64,000 nucleotides of DNA, taken from contig NC_060061.1 of assembly GCF_020283565.1 (NCBI RefSeq), positions 41,267,362 through 41,331,361 of the forward strand, in the 5' to 3' direction. A program made the translations under genes and the position numbers. Source of the stretch: Trifolium pratense (Eukaryota > Streptophyta > Magnoliopsida > Fabales > Fabaceae). Positions 35,830 through 45,387 of this stretch are shown one piece after another. Numbering within the stretch: the stretch's first letter is position 1; every line of letters begins with the position of its first letter. The notes below the pieces were generated by a model. The model was not told the DNA's origin. It saw nothing but the letters and a program-made list of their open reading frames with translations, and searched no databases.

Positions 35830-36560
35830 TATTTGGTCAATTCCTCTCTTTACCTTTTTATTTTATAATTTGGTCAAACCCTGATATAAGGATAAATATC
35901 AATATCAATAATATATTAAATTGTTACTTATATAATATATTACTTTTTAAATTTGGTCAAATCCCTTTACCCTTTTAATTTAAGAAAAAATATCAATATA
36001 TTAAATTATTACTTATATATTATATTACATTTTTTTTTTTTAATTTGGTCCAACCCTTTACCCTTTTAATATAAGGAAATATCAATAATATATTAAATTA
36101 TTACTTACTATACATTCTATTACTTTTTTTTTATAATTTGGTCAAGCCCTTTACCCTTTTAATTTAAGGAAAATATCAATAATATATTAAATTATTACTT
36201 ATACATCATATTACTTTTTTTGTCAAACCCTTTACCCTTTTAATTTAAGGAAAATATCAATAATATATTAAATTATTACTTATAAATTATATTAGTTTTT
36301 TTTTTTTTTTTTTTTTAATTTGGTCAAACCCTTTGCCCTTTCAATTTAAGGAAAATATCAATAATATATTAAATTATTACTTATACATTGTATTACTTTT
36401 TTTTTTTAATTTGGTCAAACCCCTTTACCCTTTAAATTTAAGGAAAATATCAGTGATATATTAAATTACTACTTATATATATTATATTTTTTTTTTTAAT
36501 TTGGTCAAACACCTTTACGCTTTTTTTTTTTAAAAAAATAATATATTAAATTATTATTAT
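35830..36560. repeat. AT-rich minisatellite, 80-95 bp unit, about 8 copies
   Basis: The phrases 'aatttggtcaaacccttta', 'cccttttaatttaaggaaaa' and 'tcaataatatattaaattat' recur in order about eight times, separated by poly-T runs of variable length. Single related units occur near 45205-45265, so the unit is part of a dispersed repeat that expanded here. Confidence 0.85.
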
Positions 36561-36884
36561 TATTTTTTATATATATCCTTCATTTAAAATGTGTCCTTTT
36601 AATATTAGGAGATTCATTTAATATATCCTAATTTTTCATAAGGGTGTATAAAATATTTTTAAAAGATACAAAAAAAATTATAAATTCATTTTTTTAATTT
36701 TTTTTTTTGTTTTTTTTAAGCAAAAAAATGGAGAGCATGGCATCATAGTAAATCATCGACATCCCAACTATGTTGGCACCTCAATGCACTACCATTCCTC
36801 TACCATCTCACTAAAAGTATTATTAAAATGAAAAACAAAAGAAAGGGTGGGGGGCATAAACCAAACCCACCAAAACAAGATTAA

Positions 36885-37175
36885 CGAAAGCGATAATTAG
36901 ACAAACCAACTCTATCTCTAAAGAAACTCTCTCTAGAGCAGCTTGGTAATTGGTCCCACCAGACTAACCCATCAACAAAAAATCCCGCATTAGCTAATCT
37001 GTCTGCACAAGTATTTCCTTCTCTATAAATATGAGAAAATCTAAAACAAAAATTTCTAACGATATGAAGACAATTTTTCCATTTAACCTTCAGCTTCCAA
37101 GGGACCACATTCACATTAGTAAAAGCTTGAACTAAGAGATAGAGTCAAATTCAATAGCATAAATTGCAGCGCAAT
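36885..37175 (-). pseudogene. LINE RNase H remnant, part 1 (split by LTR element)
   Basis: The minus frame has VVPWKLKVKWKNCLHIVRNF and FSHIYREGNTCADRLANAGF, the C-terminal half of a plant LINE RNase H-like domain. Upstream codons CAAIYAIEFDS lie at the edge of the LTR element. The preceding part, with SLYAEI, is found beyond it at 41269-41340. The LTR element therefore inserted into this remnant. Confidence 0.75.
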
Positions 37176-37927
37176 TGTTAGAGATATTTCCAAAATATAT
37201 AAACTTGGAAATAAAACATTGTATTACTGGATATAATGATTAAGGTTGAGAAATATATCAGAACTATTAAATATGGCTTAGTGGCTGTGTGCGTAATCCA
37301 TTGACCTGTAGGTACAGGGTTCGGTTCCTGGGTCTTGCTGTTTTGCGTTTTTATTGTCAATTAATTTGAATTATCATGATTCAAATTTTTAGCAAAAACG
37401 GTTGAGGCAGGAGTTGAACAAGGATCAGTTTGTTAAAGGTTACACACACATGCCAATAGACTAGACCAACAGTTACTGATATATATTGAATTGTAACCGC
37501 TAATAACGGTTATTTGGGAGAAGTTATTCTCTTGATCAAATTATGGTTATCTCTCTATAAATAGAGAAAGTTGGAAACAGTAAACATAAGAAAACTGACA
37601 TAATCAAACCAAATTCTCTCCCACTTACATTTTCTTCTAAATCATCCTTCACTTCATTAATGCATGAGTGAATTGTTGGAATCATATTTTTGTAAAATGT
37701 TATCAAAGATATGCTTGTTGTGTTAGTGCAAACCACTACAAGGTGATCAAAGTATCCTGCAGGGTATTCGCCGTATATCCCAATTGCATCCAATACACAT
37801 TATTGGTGGGGGCGAATAGAACCTAAAGGTTAGTGTGAAAACACGCTTTGATTCTTTACGTGCATCCATCGGCGACATCTTCTTTGTTCAAGTGTTGCAG
37901 CATCTTCCCCAACAAAAATCTCCAACA
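37176..37927 (+). repeat. Left LTR
   Basis: TATAAATA at 37556-37563 is a good TATA box and would put transcription start near 37590, dividing U3 from R/U5. The LTR also holds a tRNA-like segment at about 37274-37328. Minus-strand open frames at 37178-37360 and 37536-37793 recur identically in the right LTR. They show its sequence identity and are not genes. Confidence 0.9.
37274..37328 (+). promoter_or_regulatory. tRNA-like Pol III A and B boxes inside the LTR
   Basis: TGGCTTAGTGG (37274-37284) fits the A-box consensus TRGCNNAGYNGG. GGTTCGGTTCC (37318-37328) fits the B box GGTTCGANTCC with one deviation. They start 44 bp apart, as in a tRNA gene. CAGG/CCTG around the B box can form a T-arm-like stem. 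A full cloverleaf with an acceptor stem is not evident. The same boxes lie in the right LTR at 40615-40625 and 40659-40669. Confidence 0.55.
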
Positions 37928-37954
37928 ATCTTTAGGTTCTATTCTTCTTAATTA

Positions 37955-38815
37955 ATGGCTGCATCACTCAAAGAAATGACTTCTGATTTTGTGAAATTAG
38001 AGAGGTTTGATGGAGGCCATTTTAACAGATGGCAGAAAAAGATGAAATTCCTTCTCACAACCTTGAAAGTGGTGTATGTTCTTAATACCGCAAGACCAAC
38101 AGAGAGGGAAAATGAAAGAATTGCTGAAACAAGAGACAGACAGAAGTGGGAAAATGATGATTACATCTGCATGGGCCACATTCTCAATGGATTATCAGAC
38201 TCACTTTTTGACATCTACCAAAGTAGCGGTTCTGCAAAGGAACTATGGGAGAAACTGGAAACAAGATATATGTTGGAAGACGCTACCAGTAAGAAATTTC
38301 TTGTCTCTCAATTTAATAATTATAACATGGTAGACTCTAGACCAGTGATGGAACAATTATATGAACTTGAACGAATTCTTAACAACTTTAAGCAACATAA
38401 AATGCATATGGATGAAACAATCATTGTTTCTTCCATAATAGATAAACTTCCTCCATCATGGAAAGATTTTAAAAAGTCCCTGAAACATAAGAAAGAAGAT
38501 ATTTCTCTTGAGCAGTTAGGAAATCACCTTCGTCTTGAAGAAGAGTATCGCAAACAGGATGATACTAAGAATCAAAATGCTCATGAGAAGGTATATGTTT
38601 TGGTGGATGGAAAGTCTAGTAAATCCAAGGATAATATGGATATAGATGGAGAAAATGTTCATGACAACAACAATGGACATGGACAAAAGAAAAGAAAGAG
38701 AGGAAGTTGCTTCCATTGTGGAAAACCGGGACATTTCAAGAGTGAATGTAAGTTCTTGAAAAAGTTGAACAAAGAGAAGAACTCTAGTGCACAAGAGGAT
38801 CATCTTGTTGCATAG
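37955..38815 (+). CDS. Copia-type gag polyprotein (286 aa)
   Basis: The N-terminus has the copia gag pattern KLERFDGGHFNRWQKKMKFL. It is followed by a UBN2-type helical region with ELWEKLETRYMLEDATSKKF and the block VMEQLYELERILNNF. A Lys/Asn-rich linker leads to a CCHC zinc knuckle (CFHCGKPGHFKSEC, residues 252-265). Its role is to form the virus-like particle and bind RNA. It begins 27 bp after the LTR and ends in TAG. Nothing resembling protease or pol follows, and the frame is free of lesions, consistent with a young element still using its own gag. Confidence 0.9.
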   Translation: MAASLKEMTSDFVKLERFDGGHFNRWQKKMKFLLTTLKVVYVLNTARPTERENERIAETRDRQKWENDDYICMGHILNGLSDSLFDIYQSSGSAKELWEKLETRYMLEDATSKKFLVSQFNNYNMVDSRPVMEQLYELERILNNFKQHKMHMDETIIVSSIIDKLPPSWKDFKKSLKHKKEDISLEQLGNHLRLEEEYRKQDDTKNQNAHEKVYVLVDGKSSKSKDNMDIDGENVHDNNNGHGQKKRKRGSCFHCGKPGHFKSECKFLKKLNKEKNSSAQEDHLVA

Positions 38816-40516
38816 AAGTCACTTCTAGAAATTTCTCACCCTTAAGAATATATAATATGTACCCGATGATGGGAATGTTGTAATTTAAGTGTGTTTGCTT
38901 GTAACTAGTTATGAATTTGTAATTTGGTTTGTATAACTTATTGTGTGTAGTGCTTTATAACATGATACTGTGATTTATATTTATATTATTGTTCTTGTAT
39001 GATTATTATAGAGAGTGATATCTAATTTTCATGAATTCTTATAAGCATAAATTGTTGTTTTTGCTTCTAATAAGACTGTTTGATTAATCTGTAAAAAGTT
39101 TTTAAAGTAACTTGAATCACTGTTTTGCAAATTTCTTTTTCAATTGCAGTACAGGAGTTTTTAACTAATTACCTTGGTTTAAAATGTCATGATAGTTATA
39201 TTGGTATATAATGGTATATGTCTATTTAGTAACAATGTTTATAATTTGATTATTTTGAAAAATGATATGGTATGATATCCAAAACCAATAGGTTGTTTGA
39301 ATACAATGCATTTCATTGTTAGAGTTTTGTCCTCTACTGCTATTGTTATAAGGTCTTTCGTAGCAGCAGATCCTCATGATAGCAAACATGTTTTGTGTGG
39401 AAACTATAAAAATTAAGTTATTGCAATTGTTAATGTTATAATAAATTTCATGTGTGTGTATGATAAGCAAGACATGCATTATTTTATAGAATTGAAATTT
39501 AATTCTTAAGTGTGTATGATTAACATGTATGTGACTCATAATTTGTTATTTTAAGATTATGGTTATTGTTGATCATTGGAAATTTGATGATCATTATTAT
39601 ACATGTTTTATATTTTGAATAAATGATATTCGGTGAATGTTGAAACGAAAGTGAAAACTTTAAATCGTAATGCTTGTTATTAAATGGTTTAGTTTAATAA
39701 CAAAGGTGAAATGATTTAAAATGAGTTTGTATAAAATACAAAGTAATTGAATGACTCAAAGTCATGAATTTGTGATAGTTGGTTAAACTATCAAGAATAT
39801 ATAAAAAGCATAGCTATGAAAGTGATTGAATATTCAAAATTATTTAAGTGGAAAAACTTGCAATTATTTGACGAAATGATTGACAAGGTTATGGTGTCTT
39901 CGGATATGATGTTAAAATCATTGAAAACGTCATAAGGGATGTGATACAAACCCGAATCTAATTTATCACCAATGGTGGAAACTCAACTCACACTTGAATA
40001 ATATCAAGTCTTGAGTTCAATGGTGAAAGTACACTGTTAGAGTGATTGAAGTACTTGATAATAGATACATCCCAAGGGGTAAAAGTACTTGGACCATAAG
40101 ATTGAAAGTGGTAGGATGAGGTTTTCCTCTTAATAGACATATAGCATATATTTGCTTGAATGCATAATTATGGGTGCATTTATGATATAGTCTACCTATA
40201 TGAGAATGAAGTGAGGCCGCTTCATAGAGTTCAAGGGTTTGACTCTTAAATTCTCATGAAAAGGATACGTGACACAAGGCCCTATTAAATGTGTCAAATT
40301 TAATAATTCTTTTGATAACACCGAGATGTCATGTGTAAGTTATGCACACTTGTTCAAATGAATAGTTGGTTCAAAGCTTGTCTACCAATGTCTATTCGGG
40401 ATAAGTGGAACACATTATCTTACTAAGTAATGGTTCAAATCGTGAGATACCATTATCTGAAACCATGATATTTCCAGAAATATGGATTTAGTTATATTTT
40501 GTAAATGGTGGGGGAT
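38816..40516. other. Non-coding 3' interior of the gag-only element
   Basis: I find no frame with reverse transcriptase, integrase or RNase H motifs on either strand. The stretch is AT-rich, with short open frames only (for example 39222-39539 minus). It ends in the polypurine tract just before the right LTR. Confidence 0.7.
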
Positions 40517-41268
40517 TGTTAGAGATATTTCCAAAATATATAAACTTGGAAATAAAACATTGTATTACTGGATATAATGATTAAGGTTGAGAAATATATC
40601 AGAACTATTAAATATGGCTTAGTGGCTGTGTGCGTAATCCATTGACCTGTAGGTACAGGGTTCGGTTCCTGGGTCTTGCTGTTTTGCGTTTTTATTGTCA
40701 ATTAATTTGAATTATCATGATTCAAATTTTTAGCAAAAACGGTTGAGGCAGGAGTTGAACAAGGATCAGTTTGTTAAAGGTTACACACACATGCCAATAG
40801 ACTAGACCAACAGTTACTGATATATATTGAATTGTAACCGCTAATAACGGTTATTTGGGAGAAGTTATTCTCTTGATCAAATTATGGTTATCTCTCTATA
40901 AATAGAGAAAGTTGGAAACAGTAAACATAAGAAAACTGACATAATCAAACCAAATTCTCTCCCACTTACATTTTCTTCTAAATCATCCTTCACTTCATTA
41001 ATGCATGAGTGAATTGTTGGAATCATATTTTTGTAAAATGTTATCAAAGATATGCTTGTTGTGTTAGTGCAAACCACTACAAGGTGATCAAAGTATCCTG
41101 CAGGGTATTCGCCGTATATCCCAATTGCATCCAATACACATTATTGGTGGGGGCGAATAGAACCTAAAGGTTAGTGTGAAAACACGCTTTGATTCTTTAC
41201 GTGCATCCATCGGCGACATCTTCTTTGTTCAAGTGTTGCAGCATCTTCCCCAACAAAAATCTCCAACA
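40517..41268 (+). repeat. Right LTR
   Basis: This is the direct repeat of 37176-37927 at a constant offset of 3341 bp. TATAAATA (40897-40904) and the tRNA-like boxes are retained. It ends CTCCAACA and is followed by the interrupted LINE remnant. Confidence 0.9.
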
Positions 41269-41400
41269 AATTTCAGCATAAAGAGAGGTTGCAACACCAA
41301 TATTATAAGGACGACGAGTGTAATATTTAAAAGAGTTAGTTCTTGTTGGCACCCTTCGATGAGTTTTGATGGTTTAAAAAATTTGACTTAAATTTGACTT
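41269..41400 (-). pseudogene. LINE RNase H remnant, part 2
   Basis: The minus frame reads RRPYNIGVATSLYAEI up to the LTR edge. It would continue into CAAIYAIEFDS on the other side of the element at 37175. This is the sequence expected just upstream of the conserved PWKL block of part 1. Confidence 0.6.
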
Positions 41401-42299
41401 AAAGCATTTTGTATAGCTTCGATTTGTCCATTTACTTGAGTGTAATAAGGAATCCACAATACGAACTTAATGTTTTAGGAACTAGCATATCAATAAGGAA
41501 ACACTCTTAATTGGAACATGAGACATTGACCTCTTGGTATAAACTTAAGGAATCTAGTTTCTTTGCAATTACGGACTATTGGTTCCTGGATTAAGACGAA
41601 TGCTACCCACATTTAGTGGGAGGATTGTGCTTATAATATTTGAAACCAGCTAAAAATGTGATTTTGTCAGTAGAAGTAATTTGATTGGCATGTCTTGGGC
41701 TCAATTTTATAGAGTCGCGAGGGTAAAAAATAATGGCTCTTACATGATAATTAAGTTGATATTCAAAATGTAGAATAAAAATGAATTTGAAAAATAGAGG
41801 TGATATGGTAAATTATTGTTATAATTATAAGGCTAAACTAAACATTTGACCTCTTACGTTTATTTTGATCCCTTACATTTAAAAAGTATCAATTTGGTCC
41901 CTTAAGTTTCCATTAGGTTTCAATTTAATTAGTCCGTTCTGTTAGTTTTGTCACTAACACCGTTTGAAATATACACGTGTCAGTGTGTCCAAATGTCTAC
42001 GTATTTGTTCACATATGCAAATTGGTTGACACATGCGACAAAACTGGAAACAAATTGATGTTTTGTTGGGCCTTGTTCTTTACTTCGAATCCTTCCAATC
42101 TCTACTCTTAATTAATTTCCATTTTCTAATGAAATTCCAACTTCTATTACTTCATCCAAACTCTATAGCTATGGATATAATTGAAGGAATTTGAGTTTGG
42201 GTGACTTTGATGATGGTGGTACGGTTAATGAAAGGAGGAAGAGGGAGTATGCTTTGTTGAAAATGGAAAAGTTGAGATGTTACATAGAGTTTGTAGAAA
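41401..42299. other. Non-coding, dispersed repeat at 41840-42060
   Basis: No supported gene. The piece at 41840-42060, with 'tttgatcccttac', 'aatttggtcccttaag' and 'tgtcactaacaccg', belongs to the dispersed repeat also seen near 1150-1400 and 30560-30700. Confidence 0.4.
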
Positions 42300-43180
42300 T
42301 GTGTAAGAATATTGGTAAAAAAAGTTGCGGGATAAAATGTGTCAACTTTATACAAAAATATGGATAATTCTTATATAGAATTATTAAACTTTGTACTATA
42401 TATGTAGGCATCATAAAAAAGGCCAAAATTGTAAAGCAATGCAAACATCGCTTTTGCAAAGAAAAGAATGCATTGAAAAATCGTTGTGCCTTAGTTTGAT
42501 CCTCAAACAATCCCACTCATTTCTATATATTTTGAATCATATTTATTTAATACAAACCATTCCAATTTTCATTTTTGTCCTCTAAATAGGATGTATTGGT
42601 TTTACCGTAATAACCATGAATGTCCAACATGTCGCTTACGCTGTGCAAGTAGACGTGATTTAATGGATGATCCCAACTTTGATACCAAGAATGACAATTT
42701 ATTTTCATCCATAGAAAAATCTGAGTAAGCGGAAATTATTTGAATTACCTCGTACTTATATTTTTCTATGGATGAAAATAAGCTGACAATCTTAGTATTA
42801 AAGTCGGGATCATCTATTAAGGCACGTCTACTTATACAAGGTAAGCGACAAGTTGGGCATTCATGGTTACTACAATATTACTAATTCTTACTATTTAGGT
42901 AACAAATAAAAATTGGAATGATTTGTAATAAATAATTAAATATGATCCAAAATATATATATATAAATAAGTTGAGGTTGTTTGAGGATTAACCTAAGCAC
43001 AATTATTTTCTAATCCATTCTTTGCAAAAGCGATGTTTGCATTGCTTTACAATTTTAACCTTTTTGATGATGCCTTCATATATAATACTAAATTAACATT
43101 CTTATATAAGAATTATCCATATTCTTAGATAAAAGATCACAACTTATTTTATCACTATTCCCACACTTCTATAAAGCCCA
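42300..43180. repeat. Long inverted repeat, about 420-bp arms, 39-bp loop
   Basis: The left arm ends CATCCATAGAAAAAT at 42720 and the right arm begins ATTTTTCTATGGATG at 42760. Matching pairs continue outward symmetrically about 42740. Examples are 'gtaaagcaatgcaaacatcg' (from 42431) against its complement near 43030, and 'atatggataattcttatata' (from 42358) against its complement near 43105. Arms are perhaps 85-90% alike with small indels. There is no coding frame. Transcribed, it would fold into a long double-stranded hairpin. It could be a foldback transposon. Confidence 0.85.
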
Positions 43181-44269
43181 ACTATAAAAACAAACTCTTC
43201 TCCTGTTAGTCATATGCTAAAATTCCAACAACTATACTTAGGTTGTTTCAACCCAAAAACAATTTTTTTTTTAATTTTTTTTAATTCTTTGACCATATAA
43301 TTTTATAACTATAATTTACCATATCACCTTTATTCTTCAAATATCTTAAATTTTATTGAAAATCAAATACGACATTAATCACCTTAATTTCTTTTCCTTT
43401 TATTTATAAATAAATTTGCTAAATATGTTGAATCCTTGGAAATTCCAAATATGTTGATCTCTAAATTTTGATTTGTTTTAGCTAGCAATCCACATAGTTA
43501 CATATTCAGGACTATTAGATCGAGAACATATGATACCTAGATTTCAGGACATATTTTTATTCAAAAAATAAAATAAAATGAAATTTCAAACATGAAATCT
43601 AAGTCGTCAAAAACAAACAACCACCAGCATTTTTGATTTAATGAACGTATGAGTTGTTGAATCCAACAAATCTCCACACAATCATGTATTATGATATATT
43701 AATGGTTATTGAATTGAGATCAAATGATCTAAATTGAAAAACATATTTTGAATTTAAAATATGAATTGTTTGATCTCATAGTCTAACGATCACCAACATA
43801 TTAGATTACATGAATGCATAGATTACTGACTTCAACAAATATAAATTTGTATCAACAAATTTGTACGTTCTCAGCAATCTACCCATTCAAAGATGTCAAT
43901 GATTGATAGATATTGAAATCTAAACTATTCGATCTCAATCCAATTATCACCGACAATTTTTACTATGCAAAGGAATGGATTGAGTGCTACATCAAATTTT
44001 GTTGATATAATATGTTAATGAACCATTATTCACGGATTTTTCTAGAAAAAGGTGAAATAGAATTGTAATCAACAAATCTTTTAGATATTTTTAATTATTT
44101 AAAAAAAAAATTGGAGAAGGGGGATTTTTTTTTCAATCTACAAATATCTCTTAGATTGAAATAGAGACTAATAAATAATATTTTATTATAATTATTCAAA
44201 ATATCACATATTGCAACATGATTGCAGCTTTAACTTAAAACATCATGAAAATAAATAAATTACACGTAC
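43181..44269. other. Non-coding AT-rich stretch
   Basis: I see no gene. The part nearest 44269 resembles the first intron of the bZIP-derived copies ('aaaacatcatgaaaa' before the donor), so the fragment at 44270 keeps some intron sequence. Confidence 0.4.
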
Positions 44270-44450
44270 CGTCTCATTTTTTGAGGACCCATATTTTGCT
44301 CACAATTAAGACTAAAATTGGCTCTTAATTTTGCAGCAAGTGGTTAATGGTAGCACCCCAAACTGCATGATTAGTTGGAGGGTTATCTACCATATCTATG
44401 CTTAAGTTTGAAAGCGGATTTTGCGGAGAAGATTGTAGTGAATTGGGAAG
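44270..44450 (-). pseudogene. bZIP-derived gene, exon 1 fragment (copy D)
   Basis: The minus strand gives LRANFSLNCEQNMGPQKMRR ending at an intact GTACGT donor. This matches the exon 1 end of the open copy (SRSNFGLNCDKKMDPKKMR). Upstream, VDNPPTNHAVWGATINHLL is in a different frame, so a frameshift separates them, and the exon is shorter than in the other copies. No exons 2-6 follow. It is a dead partial duplicate. Confidence 0.7.
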
Positions 44451-44632
44451 AATGGAGGGGGAGAGAATATTTGAGAGAATGCTTTGTTTTCTCACTTAAA
44501 AGTTTGTTTTTTCATTGCTTGCTTGAATGGCTTACAAATCACAAGCTCTCTCCCTATTTTATAGGCTTTAAGGAAGAGATCTATATATGCATCAATAGAT
44601 TATTCTACACACTTCGAGATATAAGCAAAAAT

Positions 44633-45210
44633 CACATTTCTAGATTCATTGCATAACTAATGTATTTGGTCTATAATATATTTGGTCTATAATATAGACC
44701 AAATACATTAATTATACAATGAACCTAAAAAGATGATTTTTATTTATATAGTGTTATGGAGTGAGTAACTAATATCCCTCGCTTTATCTTTTTTATTAAA
44801 TTCATTCCATTAATTTTTTTAAAAAAAATTTGGTCAAATAACACATTTCTAGATTCATTGCATAACTAATGTATTTGGTCTATAATATATTAGTTATACA
44901 ATGAATCTAAAAAGGTGATTTTTATTTATATAGTATTACGGAGTGAGTAACCAATATCCCTCGCTTTATCTTTTTTATTAAATTCATTCCATTAATTTTT
45001 TTTTTTAAAAATTTGGTCAAGTAACACATTTCTAGATTCATTGCATAACTAATGTATTTTGTCTATAATATAGACCAAATACATTAGTTATACAATGAAC
45101 CTAAAAAGGTGATTTTTATTTATATAGTGTTACGGAGTGAGTAACTAATATCCCTCGCTTTATCCTTTTTATTAAATTCATTCCATTAATATTTTTTTAT
45201 TTTAAATTTG
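44633..45210. repeat. Three tandem Stowaway-like hairpin units
   Basis: Units of about 180-210 bp start at about 44633, 44842 and 45023 with 'acatttctagattcattgca'. Each contains ACTAATGTATTTGGTCTATA facing its own complement, forming a hairpin of 30 or more bp. Each also contains GGAGTGAGTAA, which resembles the inverted Stowaway terminus. A related 'aatttggtcaaatactttac' unit follows at 45205-45265, like those of the 35830-36560 array. Confidence 0.8.
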
Positions 45211-45387
45211 GTCAAATACTTTACCCATTTAATATAAGGAAAAATATGGATAATATGTCAAATTTCAGAAATATATTTATAATTATTTGACACTTTTTAA
45301 AAAAATTCCCTAAATATATATTTCAAATTATTAAATGTATTTACTGTTATTTTTCTTTTAACTATACTCATTATTAATAGTTTATTT

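Larger units (their letters stand above)
37176..41268 (+). mobile_element. Gag-only copia-type LTR retrotransposon (4.1 kb)
   Basis: Two 752-bp LTRs (37176-37927 and 40517-41268) begin TGTTAGAGATATTTCC and end CTCCAACA. I see no certain difference between them, so the insertion is young. A polypurine tract (GGTGGGGGA) abuts the right LTR, as in copia elements. The 2.6-kb interior encodes only a gag-like protein and has no protease, integrase, reverse transcriptase or RNase H frame, so mobility would need help in trans. The expected initiator-Met PBS (TGGTATCAGAGC) is absent after the left LTR. The element interrupts a LINE remnant. The 5-bp target duplication is not clean, and the left boundary is uncertain by one base. 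Confidence 0.9.

Noticed and set aside
35830..36560. CRISPR-like repeat array
   Set aside because: Units are 80-95 bp, AT-rich, without unique spacers, in a plant genome; it is a minisatellite.
37274..37328. A true tRNA gene
   Set aside because: A and B boxes are spaced correctly, but no acceptor stem pairing or convincing anticodon arm is seen, and it lies in both LTRs.
42300..43180. A microRNA precursor
   Set aside because: Arms of about 420 bp are far longer than a MIRNA stem, and no specific mature sequence can be named without small-RNA data.
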